Shown here piece after piece: positions 48,751 through 62,100 of a DNA stretch of 64,000 nucleotides (its first letter is position 1; every line of letters starts with the position of its first letter). The DNA lies in the NCBI GenBank assembly GCA_030386875.1, contig CM059568.1:13890316-13954315 (forward strand), in the 5' to 3' direction. Origin of the DNA: Morinoia aosen (Eukaryota; Arthropoda; Malacostraca; Amphipoda; Talitridae). The notes under the pieces were generated by a model that was given only the letters and a program-made list of their open reading frames with translations, was not told the DNA's origin and did not search any database. Made by a program: the position numbers and the translations under genes.

Positions 48751-48964
48751 TTAATAGCATGCCAAAAGTAATGGCATTGTCCGAGGCATGCAACCGATAA
48801 ATTTAAAATAATTGTGGCGATACGATCCCAAAAACCAATTAGGGTTAAATAGATTTCAATATAATTTTCTAATTAATCAGACGTAAATCAACTATTATGT
48901 TCAACCGACACAAAACAAAACTGAATCGAAAAGAATTTATGAAAGAATAGAAGTAGTTCGACAT

Positions 48965-49262
48965 TCAATAGAAAATATTAGATTATAAGTTAGTTTAAGT
49001 TTCCCTAACCTTAACAAAGGTGTTTCCAAGAGCAGACGGAGGAAACCACTTGATATGGAACTAAGGGAACAGGAAATCTATGCACAAGGTCTGTCCTCAC
49101 ACTATAATCAGAGGAACAGCAATGCTAATAGAAGTTTGTGAAACAAAATAAAAATTGAAAAAATCATAGGAAATGAAAAACGACAGCAGTGAACCCGAAA
49201 AAATTATCCGTAAAAAACAAAAACCTATTCTATTTCAACAAAAAGAATTCTAAATCCAGCCC
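48965..49262 (-). mobile_element. SINE-like copy, diverged
   Basis: The tail side begins TTAGATTATAAGTTAGTTTAAG. The body has ATGGAACTAAGGGAAC, AATCTATGCACAAGG, and CGACAGCAGTGAACCCG. The head is lost near 49262. Confidence 0.75.
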
Positions 49263-49269
49263 GCCAGTG

Positions 49270-49422
49270 TGATCAGTCCGGCCCGCAACAGCTAATGACG
49301 CGTACTCGGCGATTACTCTAGAAATTATAGATAATGGCAGGAGAATTAAAACGGTTTTGGCCCTTGGAACTTACTGGAGTAATCAGTACGGCCCAAAGGC
49401 TGGAAAGTTTGGAGACCCCTGC
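49270..49422. mobile_element. hAT-like remnant
   Basis: The right end, read inverted, is CAGGGGTCTCCAAACTTTCC, the common start of many hAT terminal repeats. The interior has CAGTACGGCCCAAAGGC, resembling CAGTCCGGCCCGCAAC near the other end. No target duplication could be fixed. Confidence 0.45.
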
Positions 49423-52314
49423 GTCAGGGCATCAAACAGCCGGCAAGTACATTCCACGTCAGGCACTGCTAGAGAACACGCATCATTCGAAGGGTTCCTC
49501 TATGTGAACACAAACGAGGCTAAGCGCGAGGCTGCAATTATCTTTCATAGGACACTTCCCGTGTAATATAGATAGGCGATATCGAATGGACGGACAGAGA
49601 CAGAGAGCGCTGGGATGAGTTTATAGAAACGGCAGCGGTAGAGCTGAATCGAATACAGTGCAAACGCTTTCTCCTCTGAGAATGATGAATCACTGCCTAG
49701 GTATACAGCAAGACGTTTGTCTAGGCGGACTTTCAACTATTATGACGAACTGCAGCATTCGCACTCTGTACGAGACTCGCACCTAAACTTGGGTAATAGC
49801 GAAGGCAAATTGCGTAAATGAGTGGACATGTCATTATTCATGAAGTTGAGAATACTGCTATGTCGTTTCATTACTGTTTTCATACACAGCGAACATGATA
49901 TAATGTGTTAGAAAGGACTTATTAAAATGAAACCGGAAAAAACGTGCAGTTCAGATTGCATTGGAGTAGGTAACAAAGCTTGCACTTGTGACGTTCTCAC
50001 AGGATGGAAATAAAAAAAAAGCACGAACCAAGAAATGAAGCACACTAGTTCCTTAAAGCCTCTTCGCAGAAACGAACAGCGAGGAATGAACATCGATCGC
50101 CCTGCCTTTATTAAAAAGAAAATCTGGCACTATATTTACTCTTCTCAAAGAATCGCCAGGACGAATGTATGTGGGAGGACGACCGCCCAAATGACGATTT
50201 GCTTACGAAAAACAACAGGTAAAAATGTGATGAAACAATCGTAGAAGTAATCAAATCTATGCCCTTCTCACTCAATATTGTCCGCATGAAGGAAAAAACT
50301 CTATCCATCACCGAATACCGCATGTAGACGGCCATATAAAACTGAAAGTATCATAATTCTGTCTGGGATGAGGATTTAAATATAGGAGTTACCTTTGCAT
50401 CGCTTCAGTACACCAAAAAGACATGCACAAAGTGTAATAGCGAATTTCTAATAGAGACATAAAACAATGAAATTACAGCGCCACACTTCATTGAATATTT
50501 GAAAAAATACGCTTAAATACCTTCTTCAAATGGTGAACTCAATCAACGCGTGTGAATTATAGTGAGATATTAAGATAAAATTCGAAACTCTTAAAACCAG
50601 ATACAATCATGGAGTGAATTAGGCAACACGTAATGTATGCATTTGAGTCACGGTTAGAGATGAGTTTACTAAGCCATAATAATAACTAGTATAATCATAA
50701 TAATATGAAGCATTAAAATCAACGCTAAAGTAAAGAACTTGAAACCATTAAAGTTATCTCCCATACAGCACCACAGCCCACAATAAAGGGCTGCCAGATC
50801 GGCCATTTTTCTTGCCAAAATTCTCATATTTTCTTCGTACGGCCACATTTGTTTTGAAAATACAAAATATGATTATTTTGGCCAGCAAAAAAGACAAGCT
50901 GACAAGACTGGACCCATCAGCAGGCCCCCCTCCAGCACACTTCATGAGAAAGGGCCTCCAGCAAGTTAGTATTACCAAGACACGCTATTTAAAGACAAGA
51001 AAACCATGAAGAAAATCGTTCCCTGTGCAGCGAGTCTTGAATACTACACAGCTGATGGCTCACTTATCAATAACTCAAAAGAACGAAAAGACTTTGAGAA
51101 AAGCAAAAAAAAACTCATTGCAGAGATACAATGCGTATAGAAAATCTAAACCTAAAAATGAACTACATTAGAAGTAATGAAGAAATACACTGAAAAAACA
51201 GAATACATTAGCCGCTTTTAAAATGAAGGGTAATGTACTCAACGACCATTATGTTGCTTCAAGAAATGAAGAATCAAACTACTCGCGCAATTTCCATCTA
51301 CAATCATTTAACGCACAAGTTCGTTGCGAGTAAACACCCATTTGACTTGTGGTTCAGTCTTGCACTCCCTCGCAAACGGAACACTTGAAAACTTGCGTTA
51401 TTTCTTTGATAGGAAACTTAGACGCCTGCCAGCATGCTTACTTGTCACAGTCCACCTCGCACGCACTCTAAAGGCTGCTTGTTGCTAAAAATATGAATAA
51501 TTCTTTCGCAAATCGTATTTTCTTGCTTTTATTCTATAATCAGTACATGTCGGGATGAAATAATATTGAGTGCAAGGCGCTGTTCTACTGAGTTTAATGA
51601 GAAAACTCAGAAAAAAGGTACAGTGTAGTAAGAATAGTTTCTGTCAGAAAACAAGTACATAATTTTCAATACAAAGCCCTGCCAACAAATTAGGTACTTA
51701 CTGGGATCAAAATAACACTATTTACAAATTAAATCTACAGCAAGAATATTCGTCTTCGAAATGATGGGAGGAAACTTTCATCGAGGGAATAAATGGTACA
51801 ACAAGGAAGTTAAATAGGGATGTGAAATAAATCGGAAAATATATTTAGTCCCACAGAGACCAGTAAAAAATGAAAATGACATTGGAGTACGGATCGTCTA
51901 GATCGTGCGACTGATTAAGAGCGTTCGTCTTCAGAACAGCAACAAAATATCACCGCGCAAACTGAATTAACAGCAGATTTTTCTCGTTTATAAAGCTGAA
52001 CGCCATTTTTCCCCGGGAGGGATTGTATAAAATATAAATATCGAGCAAAGAAAGTCAGAGGAAATGTCACTGGAAATAAAAAAATGTGCGAGTTACTCAC
52101 ACCAAGACGACCAACTCTACGAGAGCCGATAAAAAAAGTTTCAAGTTCTGAATAAAATACAAATGTATTTCTCATAAGCAGCAGTCTTAGTCGATTTAAA
52201 ATATCCCAGCAGAGATGCACTCAAAATAAAAACAACGCGTGTCTGAATTGTAAGTATTTCAAACAGCAGCATAAGTTGAGAGCAAGAAAAAAAAACTGTT
52301 TTCTAAATAAAGAA
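49423..52314. other. Gene-free AT-rich stretch
   Basis: No recognised gene or repeat. All open frames are under about 105 codons and have no family motifs. Confidence 0.5.
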
Positions 52315-52326
52315 TCGCTGTAAAGA

Positions 52327-52680
52327 TTAGATTATAGATTATAAGTTAGTTTAAGCCTCCCTAACCGCTGCAAAAATAGAGCGTATCGAAGAGAGGAAGG
52401 CACCATTTAGTATGGAGATAAGAAAAAGAGGAATCTATGCAGAAAGGGCATAGAAACAGTAAGATATGAAAGAAGTTCATGAAATAAGATAAAATTTGAA
52501 GAAAGTCAGAGGTGTTGAAAAACAGGACAGTAGTGAACCGAAAAAAGTGGTCCTAAACATAACAAAAAACATTTTATTTCAACAAAAAGAAGGCCTACCT
52601 AACTCTCAGTTCGGGCCCTCTCATTTTTCCCCTGGGAGCGCTAATTCCCATAGATACAATAGTTGTGTCCCCCTGAGGGG
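52327..52680 (-). mobile_element. SINE-like copy with 12-bp target duplication
   Basis: TCGCTGTAAAGA flanks it at 52315-52326 and 52681-52692. The head at the right reads CCCCTCAGGGGGACACAAC on the minus strand. The tail at the left is built from TCTAAT/TATAATCT units. Length about 354 bp, complete. Confidence 0.88.
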
Positions 52681-52692
52681 TCGCTGTAAAGA

Positions 52693-55102
52693 ATAGTTGA
52701 CGCAGGTACAAAATGTGTATTTTCAAGTATCTTTCAGATGAGATGGGCTGTGCTATCTCACGTGTTGCGATGGTGGTGGTGAGCACATGAAGTTGAAGTC
52801 AAAGACTGAATTGGGTAGGAGTAGCAGTGACCAAGAAATTCGTCGGAGAGGTCAGACACAGAGATAATTTCATGAACGAGAAAATAGCCAAAACAAAGAA
52901 CTGTAGAAAGTTTTTAGTAGACTCCTCTAATAACAGTTGTGTCAAGTTGCTCGAGATTTTCTTGAAGAACATAGTGCCACAGCTGTTTGGACACCACATA
53001 CGGTTTCCAAAAGAGCTTGAAATGTGCTCTCTAAAATCGTAACTATGTTCATTCATTTTTATGATAAACTGGATGGCTATTTCCTTTTTCCCATGAAACG
53101 CCCAAAAAATAAGTCTTACTCATGCTAATAATAAAAATGAAATATTTTTACTAGAGAAGTATTTCTAAATCCGTATACTTCTACCAAGAAGTGTGATTTC
53201 AAAGTAGAATGAGATTAAAATTAACACTCCTCCTTAAATTAACGCCCATTTTAACATGCACCGCTTAGTAATACCCACGAAGATATGGACAAGGAGAGCA
53301 CCGTGAGCAGCTTCAACTGAACTTTGCGACAAAAGCAGGCCTGCTGCTCATGCAGTCTTGATAATAATTAATTTACTGGGCAGATGTGAGAGAATGAGAA
53401 AAGCACAACAAAAATTCGGGTACCAGCAACACAAAGCAAAGCCAAATAAGTACCGCATGGCCACAGTTGGACTTTGTTCCAGGATTCAGTGTAGATTATC
53501 TAAGAATTTCTATCAAAACTCACTGGAAAACAGTAGAGAATTTCCGATATCCTGAATCTAAAACAACTTTGGGGAGTACGATATTCTGCATCTCGGCATG
53601 AGAACTTCTGGTAAAAAAATAGAACTAGCAAAACGTAAGTTAGCTATGACAGAGAAAATCAAAAATTTGAATGGATGTTGTGCATGGACTAATCATTTAG
53701 ACAGGAAAAGCTGCTCAGGAAGAGTCCATTACTTCTATAGGGATCGGTCTAGGAGAAAATTAAACCATTCAAAGCAATGAAAGAAGGGCGCAATCCCAAA
53801 TTAAATTGATAAAATACACGAATCAAATAAATATAGAAGAAAATAAAGATTTAGTTTAAAAATTTCGAGATGAAGTAATACTGCAAAGGCAGACGAGTGC
53901 TCAACAGGCGGGTCACCCCCACTCTGCTCAATTCCACCAGTTGAAAATTTAATGAAATTTTTATTGCAATCTAATGGGTATTGGTAAAAAAGTCAATCGC
54001 TCCATAGTAACTTGAAATTAAGCCAAATACCAAACGAACACATTGCCCAGCAAGGCTGACTGGCTACATAAAAATGAAATTTTACAATCTACTGAAATAA
54101 AAGGTAAGGCTCAGCTAAGAAGATAAATTAAGCTTGGTCTGCAGGAACTAAAATACACACTGCAAGGCAGCATGGCCTCAACGCTATTACAGGAGCTTCA
54201 GCAAGATTGATAGTAGCAGCATGCGCATGCATGCTTTCACATGTCACACTTGCATCATTGCAAAATTAATTTCCAATCAAAATAAACGGTGAACATATGC
54301 CCTCATGCTTTAAAACTGCCCGCCTAACCAGTTCGATCGTAAAAAAGTTTTATAATCTCACCCGAACGCTTATTTAAAATAGTAGGAAAGATGAAGGTTG
54401 TTGCTGAACGTGCACCAGTCCAGAGGGTTGAGGCTTGCGCACTACATCAAATGAGGAACGAAGTAAAGACTGAGAGAGCCTAAGGCGGCCGTGCGCAGCA
54501 GACAACACCGAGGGTGCTGAGGAGTGCGTCAGGGCGCCCCCAGGCCGGGGACATGAGCGAGATAGCGAGAGGACTGCGAGCTACATTTGGTCTATGATAC
54601 ACAGGAGTAAGTCTACTTGGAGCAGCAATTCTTCAACAACAATAACAACATCAAAAGCTGTTTCTCTAACACTGTAAACTACGGACTGACCAATCTAGAA
54701 TCCGATTGAACAACGCGGCTTTTCAGTAGAGCCTTGCAAAACTGACCCTCCTTGACTTCGACTTGTAAGTGCAAACCAGTCGATGGAAGAAGTAGCTGAA
54801 CAACAAAGCCTAATGTACAATCTAAATGTTTTATGTTTGAGAATGAGCATTGACACGTTGACATACCAGGGATTGTCTCTGGAATTTAGACCCTTGGCAC
54901 ACACTTCACTTATGTAGACGTAAGGTGTGCTGTTGCACGGTCGAGTTCTTCCTTGCCCAATTATTTCAGTCAAGTAACCGGCAGTGTCTCTTTGCTACAC
55001 ATGAACGAAATATTCACTATTTTCTCCACACTTATTTTTATTCATATCATAAAGATGAAAGAATATAACACTCACAACAAACTGACACAGCGTGCAATGT
55101 TT
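52693..55102. other. Gene-free stretch with one GC-rich patch
   Basis: Mostly AT-rich. 54380-54600 is clearly GC-rich with several CpG. No open frame with family features was found. Confidence 0.45.
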
Positions 55103-55108
55103 TTTATT
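55103..55108 (-). terminator. Candidate poly(A) signal for the YTHDF gene
   Basis: AATAAA on the minus strand about 745 nt past the stop codon. A second candidate lies at 55037-55042. Choice between them is not possible from sequence. Confidence 0.35.
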
Positions 55109-55852
55109 TCTACTAGATGTGTGTGTCAAGAGTGAAATGATCAAAGCAGGATGGATTTGGTGAGCAAGTGATATCAACAAGATCAATAATTAAGACACTT
55201 TTATCTCGACCCACAGAAGGAAACTATTGTCGTTACACAGTTCTTTCCTTGGCGTGCAGTAGATTATTTTCAGCAAGTTTGTCCACGGAAAACAGCCTCC
55301 AATAAACACTTCAATAGTGCCTCACGCCCACAGAAATGGCACACGCACTTCAAAAATCACTGACGAGAGTTTTTTCAAGGAAATAACGCAGAACGCATAC
55401 TTGAAAGACTTATAATATAGAGGATTAAGAAGAATCAATCACCTATGTGTCCTATGGTTCACTTTCCTAACACGCCATCATCTTCTGTTCTTCTCTGAAG
55501 ACGTGTCAGATTATCCCAATCCAATTCACATAAACTTCCAAGTTCGGAAGATAAAAGTCCAATCCTTGCGAATCGCACCAGAAAGTCCAGCATAAACTTT
55601 CCACTTGACCCTTCAGTTGCCGTTTCTACTACTAGAGTGTTAGCATAAGTTTCAGAGAAAGTCCCATTAGCATGCGTTGCTACCACATCCATAAAGGCTT
55701 CCTCACTTCTTTGCTAGTAGTTTGGAGCCAGTTGTCGGGGTCAGGAACCGCATTTAAAATAGCGACAAATTTTAGATATAGAAAGACTCGAGGCCTGCCG
55801 GGGTGTTCCAAAACAGAATTCAAGGAAGAAAAAGAATGGTCGCACTACGACT

Positions 55853-56191
55853 TCAGTTACGAGGGCCGCCGTCGCCGCGAGGTCCGCCATAGTGATGGCC
55901 TCCTCCTCGGTAGTGAGGCGAAGGGTAGCGGTCGTTGTGGTGACCTCCATCGTAGCCTCCACCATAGTTGTGGGGCCCTCGCCCATAGCCTCCATGGTGG
56001 CCGTAGTGTCCTCTGCCAAAACCTCTTCCACCGTTGTGGTAGTTTCCGTACTGCTGCGGGTGATGGTAGTTGTTGTAGTGGTAACCACGGCCACGGCCTC
56101 CTCTACCGCCATAGTGATGTCCGTAGTACGGCTGGTCATTGTTGCGGTAGTCACGGTACTCCGAAGGGCGACCATCGTCCGATGATCCGTC
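55853..56191 (-). CDS. Ythdf: Ythdf last exon: RG/GY/H-rich tail
   Basis: 112 residues. [17 protein letters not shown] leads into a tail with [18 protein letters not shown] and many YG/HG pairs, ending GGPRN. The acceptor is TTTTCCAG. RGG-type tails bind RNA and promote condensation in other proteins. That role is inferred here. Confidence 0.88.
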   Translation of the reverse strand, partial: DGSSDDGRPSEYRDYRNNDQPYYGHHYGGRGGRGRGYHYNNYHHPQQYGNYHNGGRGFGRGHYGHHGGYGRGPHNYGGGYDGGHHNDRYPSPHYRGGGHHYGGPRGDGGPRN

Positions 56192-59100
56192 CTGGAAAAC
56201 AATCCCCACATAAATATGAAACCTCTATTCAAATCTTATATCACACTCAATACAGAACTGGTTCATCACAATAGGCAAGGTTACTTTGATCGATTGATTG
56301 CGAGTTAGTTTCAGCTTTCCTTACCACAAAAAAAAAAGTTGAAAGTGAGGGAGAATGAAGGTACTATTATGTATGGAGTTTAGAGAACGCAGTATTTAGA
56401 CCCAAGGCGTGTTCCCACACAGGATCTTGTGCACATAGAAACAGTAAGTCGAGAAGTAAGGTTAGGATAAAAGTAGCAGAAGAAAGCCAGAGGTATGAAC
56501 AAAAAGGCAGTAGTGAACCGAAAAAAGATGGCCCGTAACAAAACTAATAATATATCTCAATAAAAAGAATGCCTACACAACTCTTAGCTCGGAACAGGCT
56601 ATTACGGCTGTTGTGACATATCCAATTAAAATCACAAGAATGAATTCGCGAAGGCAGCAGGTATGATATAGGCAATTAAAACTAAACTTAAGAACATAAT
56701 ATCATAGGCTCTGCTAAGATTTCATCAAATCAGAGGTGGTCTGACATGTATCAGACAAGCTGTGCTCAGCGTTCCCAAATTAGTAGTAAATTGAGCATCT
56801 CATTTGATAACCTGGGGTCATACGCCGCCTGTCGCAGTTCCCAACATCAGAGAGTGAACATAAGTTACAATTTACACATAACTTAAATTTTGAAAGTAAG
56901 AAATTGACCATGAGTTTACCTAATGCTAAATTTAATAAGAGATAGATAACAGCATCTAGTTGAAACAAAAATATATGACATAATTTTAGAATTTCTTAAG
57001 ATATGCTGAATTTATCAAGCACAATGAAGATCTTTAGTGAAACATTTCATAGGAGATGATTCACGGTTTTAATTAAACAGGTAGACCTATCTCTGCAAAA
57101 TTTTTAGCTCAGAAACTACAGATCAATTTTGCTAAGATTCGATTTAATGGTACAATAACTCAGAGTACTAAGTACATGTAGACCTGGAGCTGGGCATAGG
57201 TCAAATCAGAGCTTGACAGCATGCCACATCAAACTGACTAATGAGCCCTCTCGTTCACCCTTCAAATAATAAAGAATTCGCTTTTACCGATCAACATCAA
57301 AGTTATGGTCAGTTATTAAGGGTTCCCTAATACACAGCTATTTCTGAGAAACCTACCCAAGGCTCAAAATTTGACTTGCAAAAATGCTATGAAAAATAGG
57401 AGAGAAAACCTAATCCCAACCTAAAGGTTAGGTAGGTATTTGTTGTTGATATAGAATAGGTTTTTTGTTTAGTTATGGACCATGTTTTCCGGTTCACTGC
57501 TGCCCTGTTTTTTAGCACCTATTACTTTCTTCTTCAACTTTTATCTTGTTTCATGAACTTTTTTCTTAGCTTGCTGTTTTTATGCATCTTGTGCGTAGAT
57601 TCCCCGTTTCCTTAATGCCATACTAAAGAGTGCCTTCATCCTTCCTCTCTTTGAACATCTTTGTTGTGGTAAAGGGAGACTAAAACTTGCTTTTAAATCA
57701 ATCTTGTTATTTTTGTTTGTTTAGGTATAGTGCTTTCACTACTGCTCTCTCCTGCATGAGGGCGCTTTGTTCCAATACAAATTTTGTCTTCTGAGCTACT
57801 AGTTGACGCAACTGGGTCTATAGGTATAGGATTCACAATATTGTGGTTACTCTTTAGGTCACGTAACAAACCACTGGTAGACCAGCCTTTCCAAAGAAAA
57901 CTCATGCCGCATTTTATACACTTCGCACTTTCTCCAGTTGCATCTTTAACATTTTAACATAGTGTCGCCACACAAAGGCTTTAGTTTCTCCAACATCGGC
58001 CGCTGCCATTGTATCTATTACAGTCTATTCTTTATTACCTGCAAAACCAAACCACAAAATATATTCTGATGCAATAGTTGAACTATATTACGAGATAGTG
58101 AAGACTTCACTGTGTAGTGATGTAAATTGCAATAAAATAACACACTAAAATCCTATCTTGAGCTCTCTAATTGATCAATCATATTAAACAGCATTATTTT
58201 AAGTTATTTTCTCATTCATATTTTTAAATATATATACTATTCAATATCCCTGGTATTCCCGGGAAAAAAGAAATTTCCAGACCGGGAAATTTCAGCCCCA
58301 AATCATCCGAGATCCCGGGATGCAAACCCTAGAGGAGACTCAAGATTAGATTAGATTATATGTTAGTTTAAGCCTCCCTAACCGCTACAAAAAAGAGCGT
58401 ATCGAAGAGAGGAAGGAGGAAGGCACCATTTAGTATGGAGATAAGAGAATGAGGAATCTATGCAGAAGGGGCATAGAAACAGTAAAGTTGAGAAAAAAGT
58501 TCACGAAACAAGATAAAATTTGAAGAAGAAAGTCAGAGGTGCTGAAAAACAGGACAGTAGTGAACCGAAAAAAGGTGGTCCTTAACATAACAGAAAACAT
58601 TTTATTTCAACAAAAAGAAGGCCTACCTAACTCTCAGCTCGGGCCCTCACATTTTTTCCCTGGGAGCGCTAATTCCCATAGATACAACATCTGTATCCCC
58701 CTGAGGGGTGGAGACTCAAGAAGCTAACCATGTAGTTGCGCTTGCTCTTAATTTCCTCTTGGCGTCGCTCGTAGTGCGTGAAGTCGTCAAAAATGCTTGA
58801 GGTGTGGCGGAACGAGTGCAGGATTTGCATCACCTGGAATACAAAGAACAATGGTTAAGCAACTCCCACATTGTTTCTGCTACACTCGTTTTGCTTATTC
58901 TCCAGTTCTATACAGGGTGTCCAAAAAATGTATCCACTCTTTGACCGCGCATTACTTATAAATTTTGTATTTGTGTTGGTGTTTTTGGCACAGTCTAATG
59001 AGTTTAAATCAAAGAAAATTATACTAAATTTAATATATAAATATATGTATAAATTTAATATATGTATATATATATATGGATACATATATATATATATACA

Positions 59101-62100
59101 TATATGTATATATGTATATATATATTAAAGAAAACTTGGCAACACCTGAAACGAAAACAAAAAATATACAAACAATCGTCATTCAAAGAATGCGTACAAT
59201 TTTTTGCGATACCCTATATAGAAAGCATGAACGGTATTCAGGGTATTGTTAATACCTGCAAATGAAATAACTAATGTGGGTGAGGAACCCAAATAGGGCA
59301 ACCTTTAGGAATGAGAAAATTTTTAATTATAACCTCTATTGCACACAATCTCATTAAAAACAAAGTAATATAACAAAGAAAGTAATAGAATAATTATATA
59401 CTAAGAGACACAACCTATTAAAAAGGAGTTTTACAATGTGATGCGCAGCAACACCTCAACCATCTAGTGCACGAAATGCTGTTTAGTAAAACCTATGTAT
59501 CATGACCTAAAATATGGCACGTTATTTAAAGCCAGCCTTGTGATGAATTTTCCGGGGCACGTCAACTTCTGCCACTGGCTCGCATGTAACTTCGGCCACC
59601 TTGCATCCATTACAGGAATTACTTTCAATTAGATTATTAGTTAGTTTAAGCCTCCCTATCCGCAATGAATGTGATCCAAAGAGAGGAAGAAGAAAGGCAC
59701 CATTTAGTATGGAGTTAACATACATACATATACCGGGCTTATCCTCCCTATGGGTGGGTACCCGACAGAAGGCCACAATCACCACACTTGGTCACTAGGA
59801 GCCGAGAGAGGCAGCACTGGCCGCACCTGAACTGCCAGGATCAGCAGCAGCCCAGCACAACCACCTTCCAGTCAGGCCCGACAGCCATAGCTGGTTTACC
59901 CCGACCGCTTCATCGAGTGCAGCCCCTCCCCCGCACAGACAGGTCAACCCCATCACACGCGGGCAACTTCCAGTACCGTGTCAAAAATAGAATTACCTTC
60001 GTATGCACTGCCCCCACTCACTACTGTCCGCAGCCATACCTCTCGCCACGTCCACAGTCAGACTCCTCATACAAAGCACGTTTCACCCCATCCATCCAAC
60101 TCCTCCGTGGTCTACCTCGCGCTCAAAGACCACTCACTTCCGACATATATACGTTTTTAACCAGCCGCTCAACATTCATTCTTTCAACATGCCCAAACCA
60201 TCCAAGCACTCTTTCATCCACTCGCCTGCTCAACTTTTTGATAACACCCGCCTGCCCCCTAACCAACTCATTCCTGATCCTATCTCTTCTTGTTACTCAA
60301 TACATGCTCCTCAAACACTTCATTTCAAACACATCCAACTTCCTCCTCTCAGCTGCTCTCAACCCCCAGGACTCTGCTCCATACAACAAAACTGACACAA
60401 TCAAGCTTTCATACAGTCCCCTCTTAGCATTTATACTGAAACACCGGCATTTAAAAACTTTCCTCATGGCACCCAATGTCTTACAGCCTTCACTCACTCA
60501 ATGCCTCACTTCTACTTCCATACTATCCTTAACAGTCACATCCGACCCGAGGTACCTAAAATGCTCTACCTTCTCTAAAACTTCACCATTCAACCTCCAG
60601 TATGGAGTTAAGTATGGACCAGTATGGAGTTAAGGATACACATAATCTATGCACAAAAGGCATAGAAAGAGTAAGTTGAGAAAGAAGTTCATGAAACAAG
60701 ATCAAAGTTGAAGAAAATAGAAGGTGCTGAAAAACAGGACAGCAGTGAACCAAAAACAAGATGTCTTTAACATAACGGCATTTTATTTCAACAAAATGAA
60801 GGCCTATCTAACTCTGAGCTTGGACCCTCACATTTTCCTCCTGGGAGTTCTAATTCCCATCAATACAATAGTTGTCTCCCCCTGAGGGGAATTACTTTCA
60901 ATAAAGTAATGTTTTACTATACGAGTACATATGCACGTGATTTAAAGGATATTGAAACAAAGTGTTTACCAGTAATTTGAAATTAATTTGTTTTATAATA
61001 TGATTTAGATCTAGCCTATTTAACTACATAAAATAAGCACTCAAAAGAGGAAAAAGAAAGGCATCATTTGATGGGCAATTGAGGGAACTAGCTATTTCTA
61101 CACTAGCGTGTTCCCACACAGGAAATCGGGCGCATAGAAAGAGTAAGATTGACCAAAAGCTATGAAACAAGAAAGAAACTGAAGAAATGATAGATATTGA
61201 AAAACTGATGGTAAACTAGAAAAAAGATAGATCGTAACAAAACAAAGACCTTTTCTATTTCAACACAACGCTTATTCGCCCATAAGCTCGGAACTTCAGC
61301 TTTTCCCCCAAGAGTGCTTATCTCATATGTACAATAGTTGCAACTCCTTCATGAGTAAAACTGCTAGCGAGACTACAGTACTGCAAATTGTGTCGTAAGT
61401 AAAAATTGTACTGCCGACATTGTTGAGGCATATTTTTGGCATAAATTAATACAATTGGAGTAATATTACAAAATGCCAGAAAAAATTTAGGGTTCACATA
61501 TTCCATAACGTCATAGATACTAAAATTACGAAAAAACAAAAATTTAGGCTTAAATTCCGAGAACATTCTAAATTTCTAAAACTGTTTGCATTGCAGAATT
61601 AAAATATTATGCTGACTCAGCCTATGGAACGACCACATCATTGTAACAAACATTTGTGTTTGTAAACCTATTAAATAGTATATCCCATCTTAAAACGATA
61701 TAAATATACGAAAATATATGTTTTTGAACCTATTGAATATTATGTCACATCTTAATATGATATAAATAATTGTTAATCACGTACCTGTTTGCCTTTCTCG
61801 TGAGGCACCTCTTGAGTATCACGGGACTTGGTGACGGGCTTGTTCTCATTGTTTTCAAGCTTGATATGACGCAACTGCGCGTTCGGAACATCCTTGACGT
61901 AGATCCACTTCACTTTGAACTGCCCCTTCCATTTGTCCTGGGCCCACACTGATGCAGAAGATGAGTAGTCCACACAGCTCAACATCTCAGCAACGCCGCA
62001 AAAATGACCGGTACCATTCACCGAAAAAAGCAGGTAGATTGGAGCCTTGATTTCCGCCTGGTCTTTGAAGGCCTTGTCGAGACGCTTATTTCCATGCTCA

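Noticed and set aside
55672-56274. 200-codon plus-strand frame opposite the last Ythdf exon
   Set aside because: It is a shadow of the RG-rich exon. The minus strand has the correct acceptor, phase and stop.
59788-60633. 281-codon plus-strand frame
   Set aside because: It is antisense to an RTE fragment whose minus strand encodes a recognisable RT end. The plus-strand frame shows no domain.
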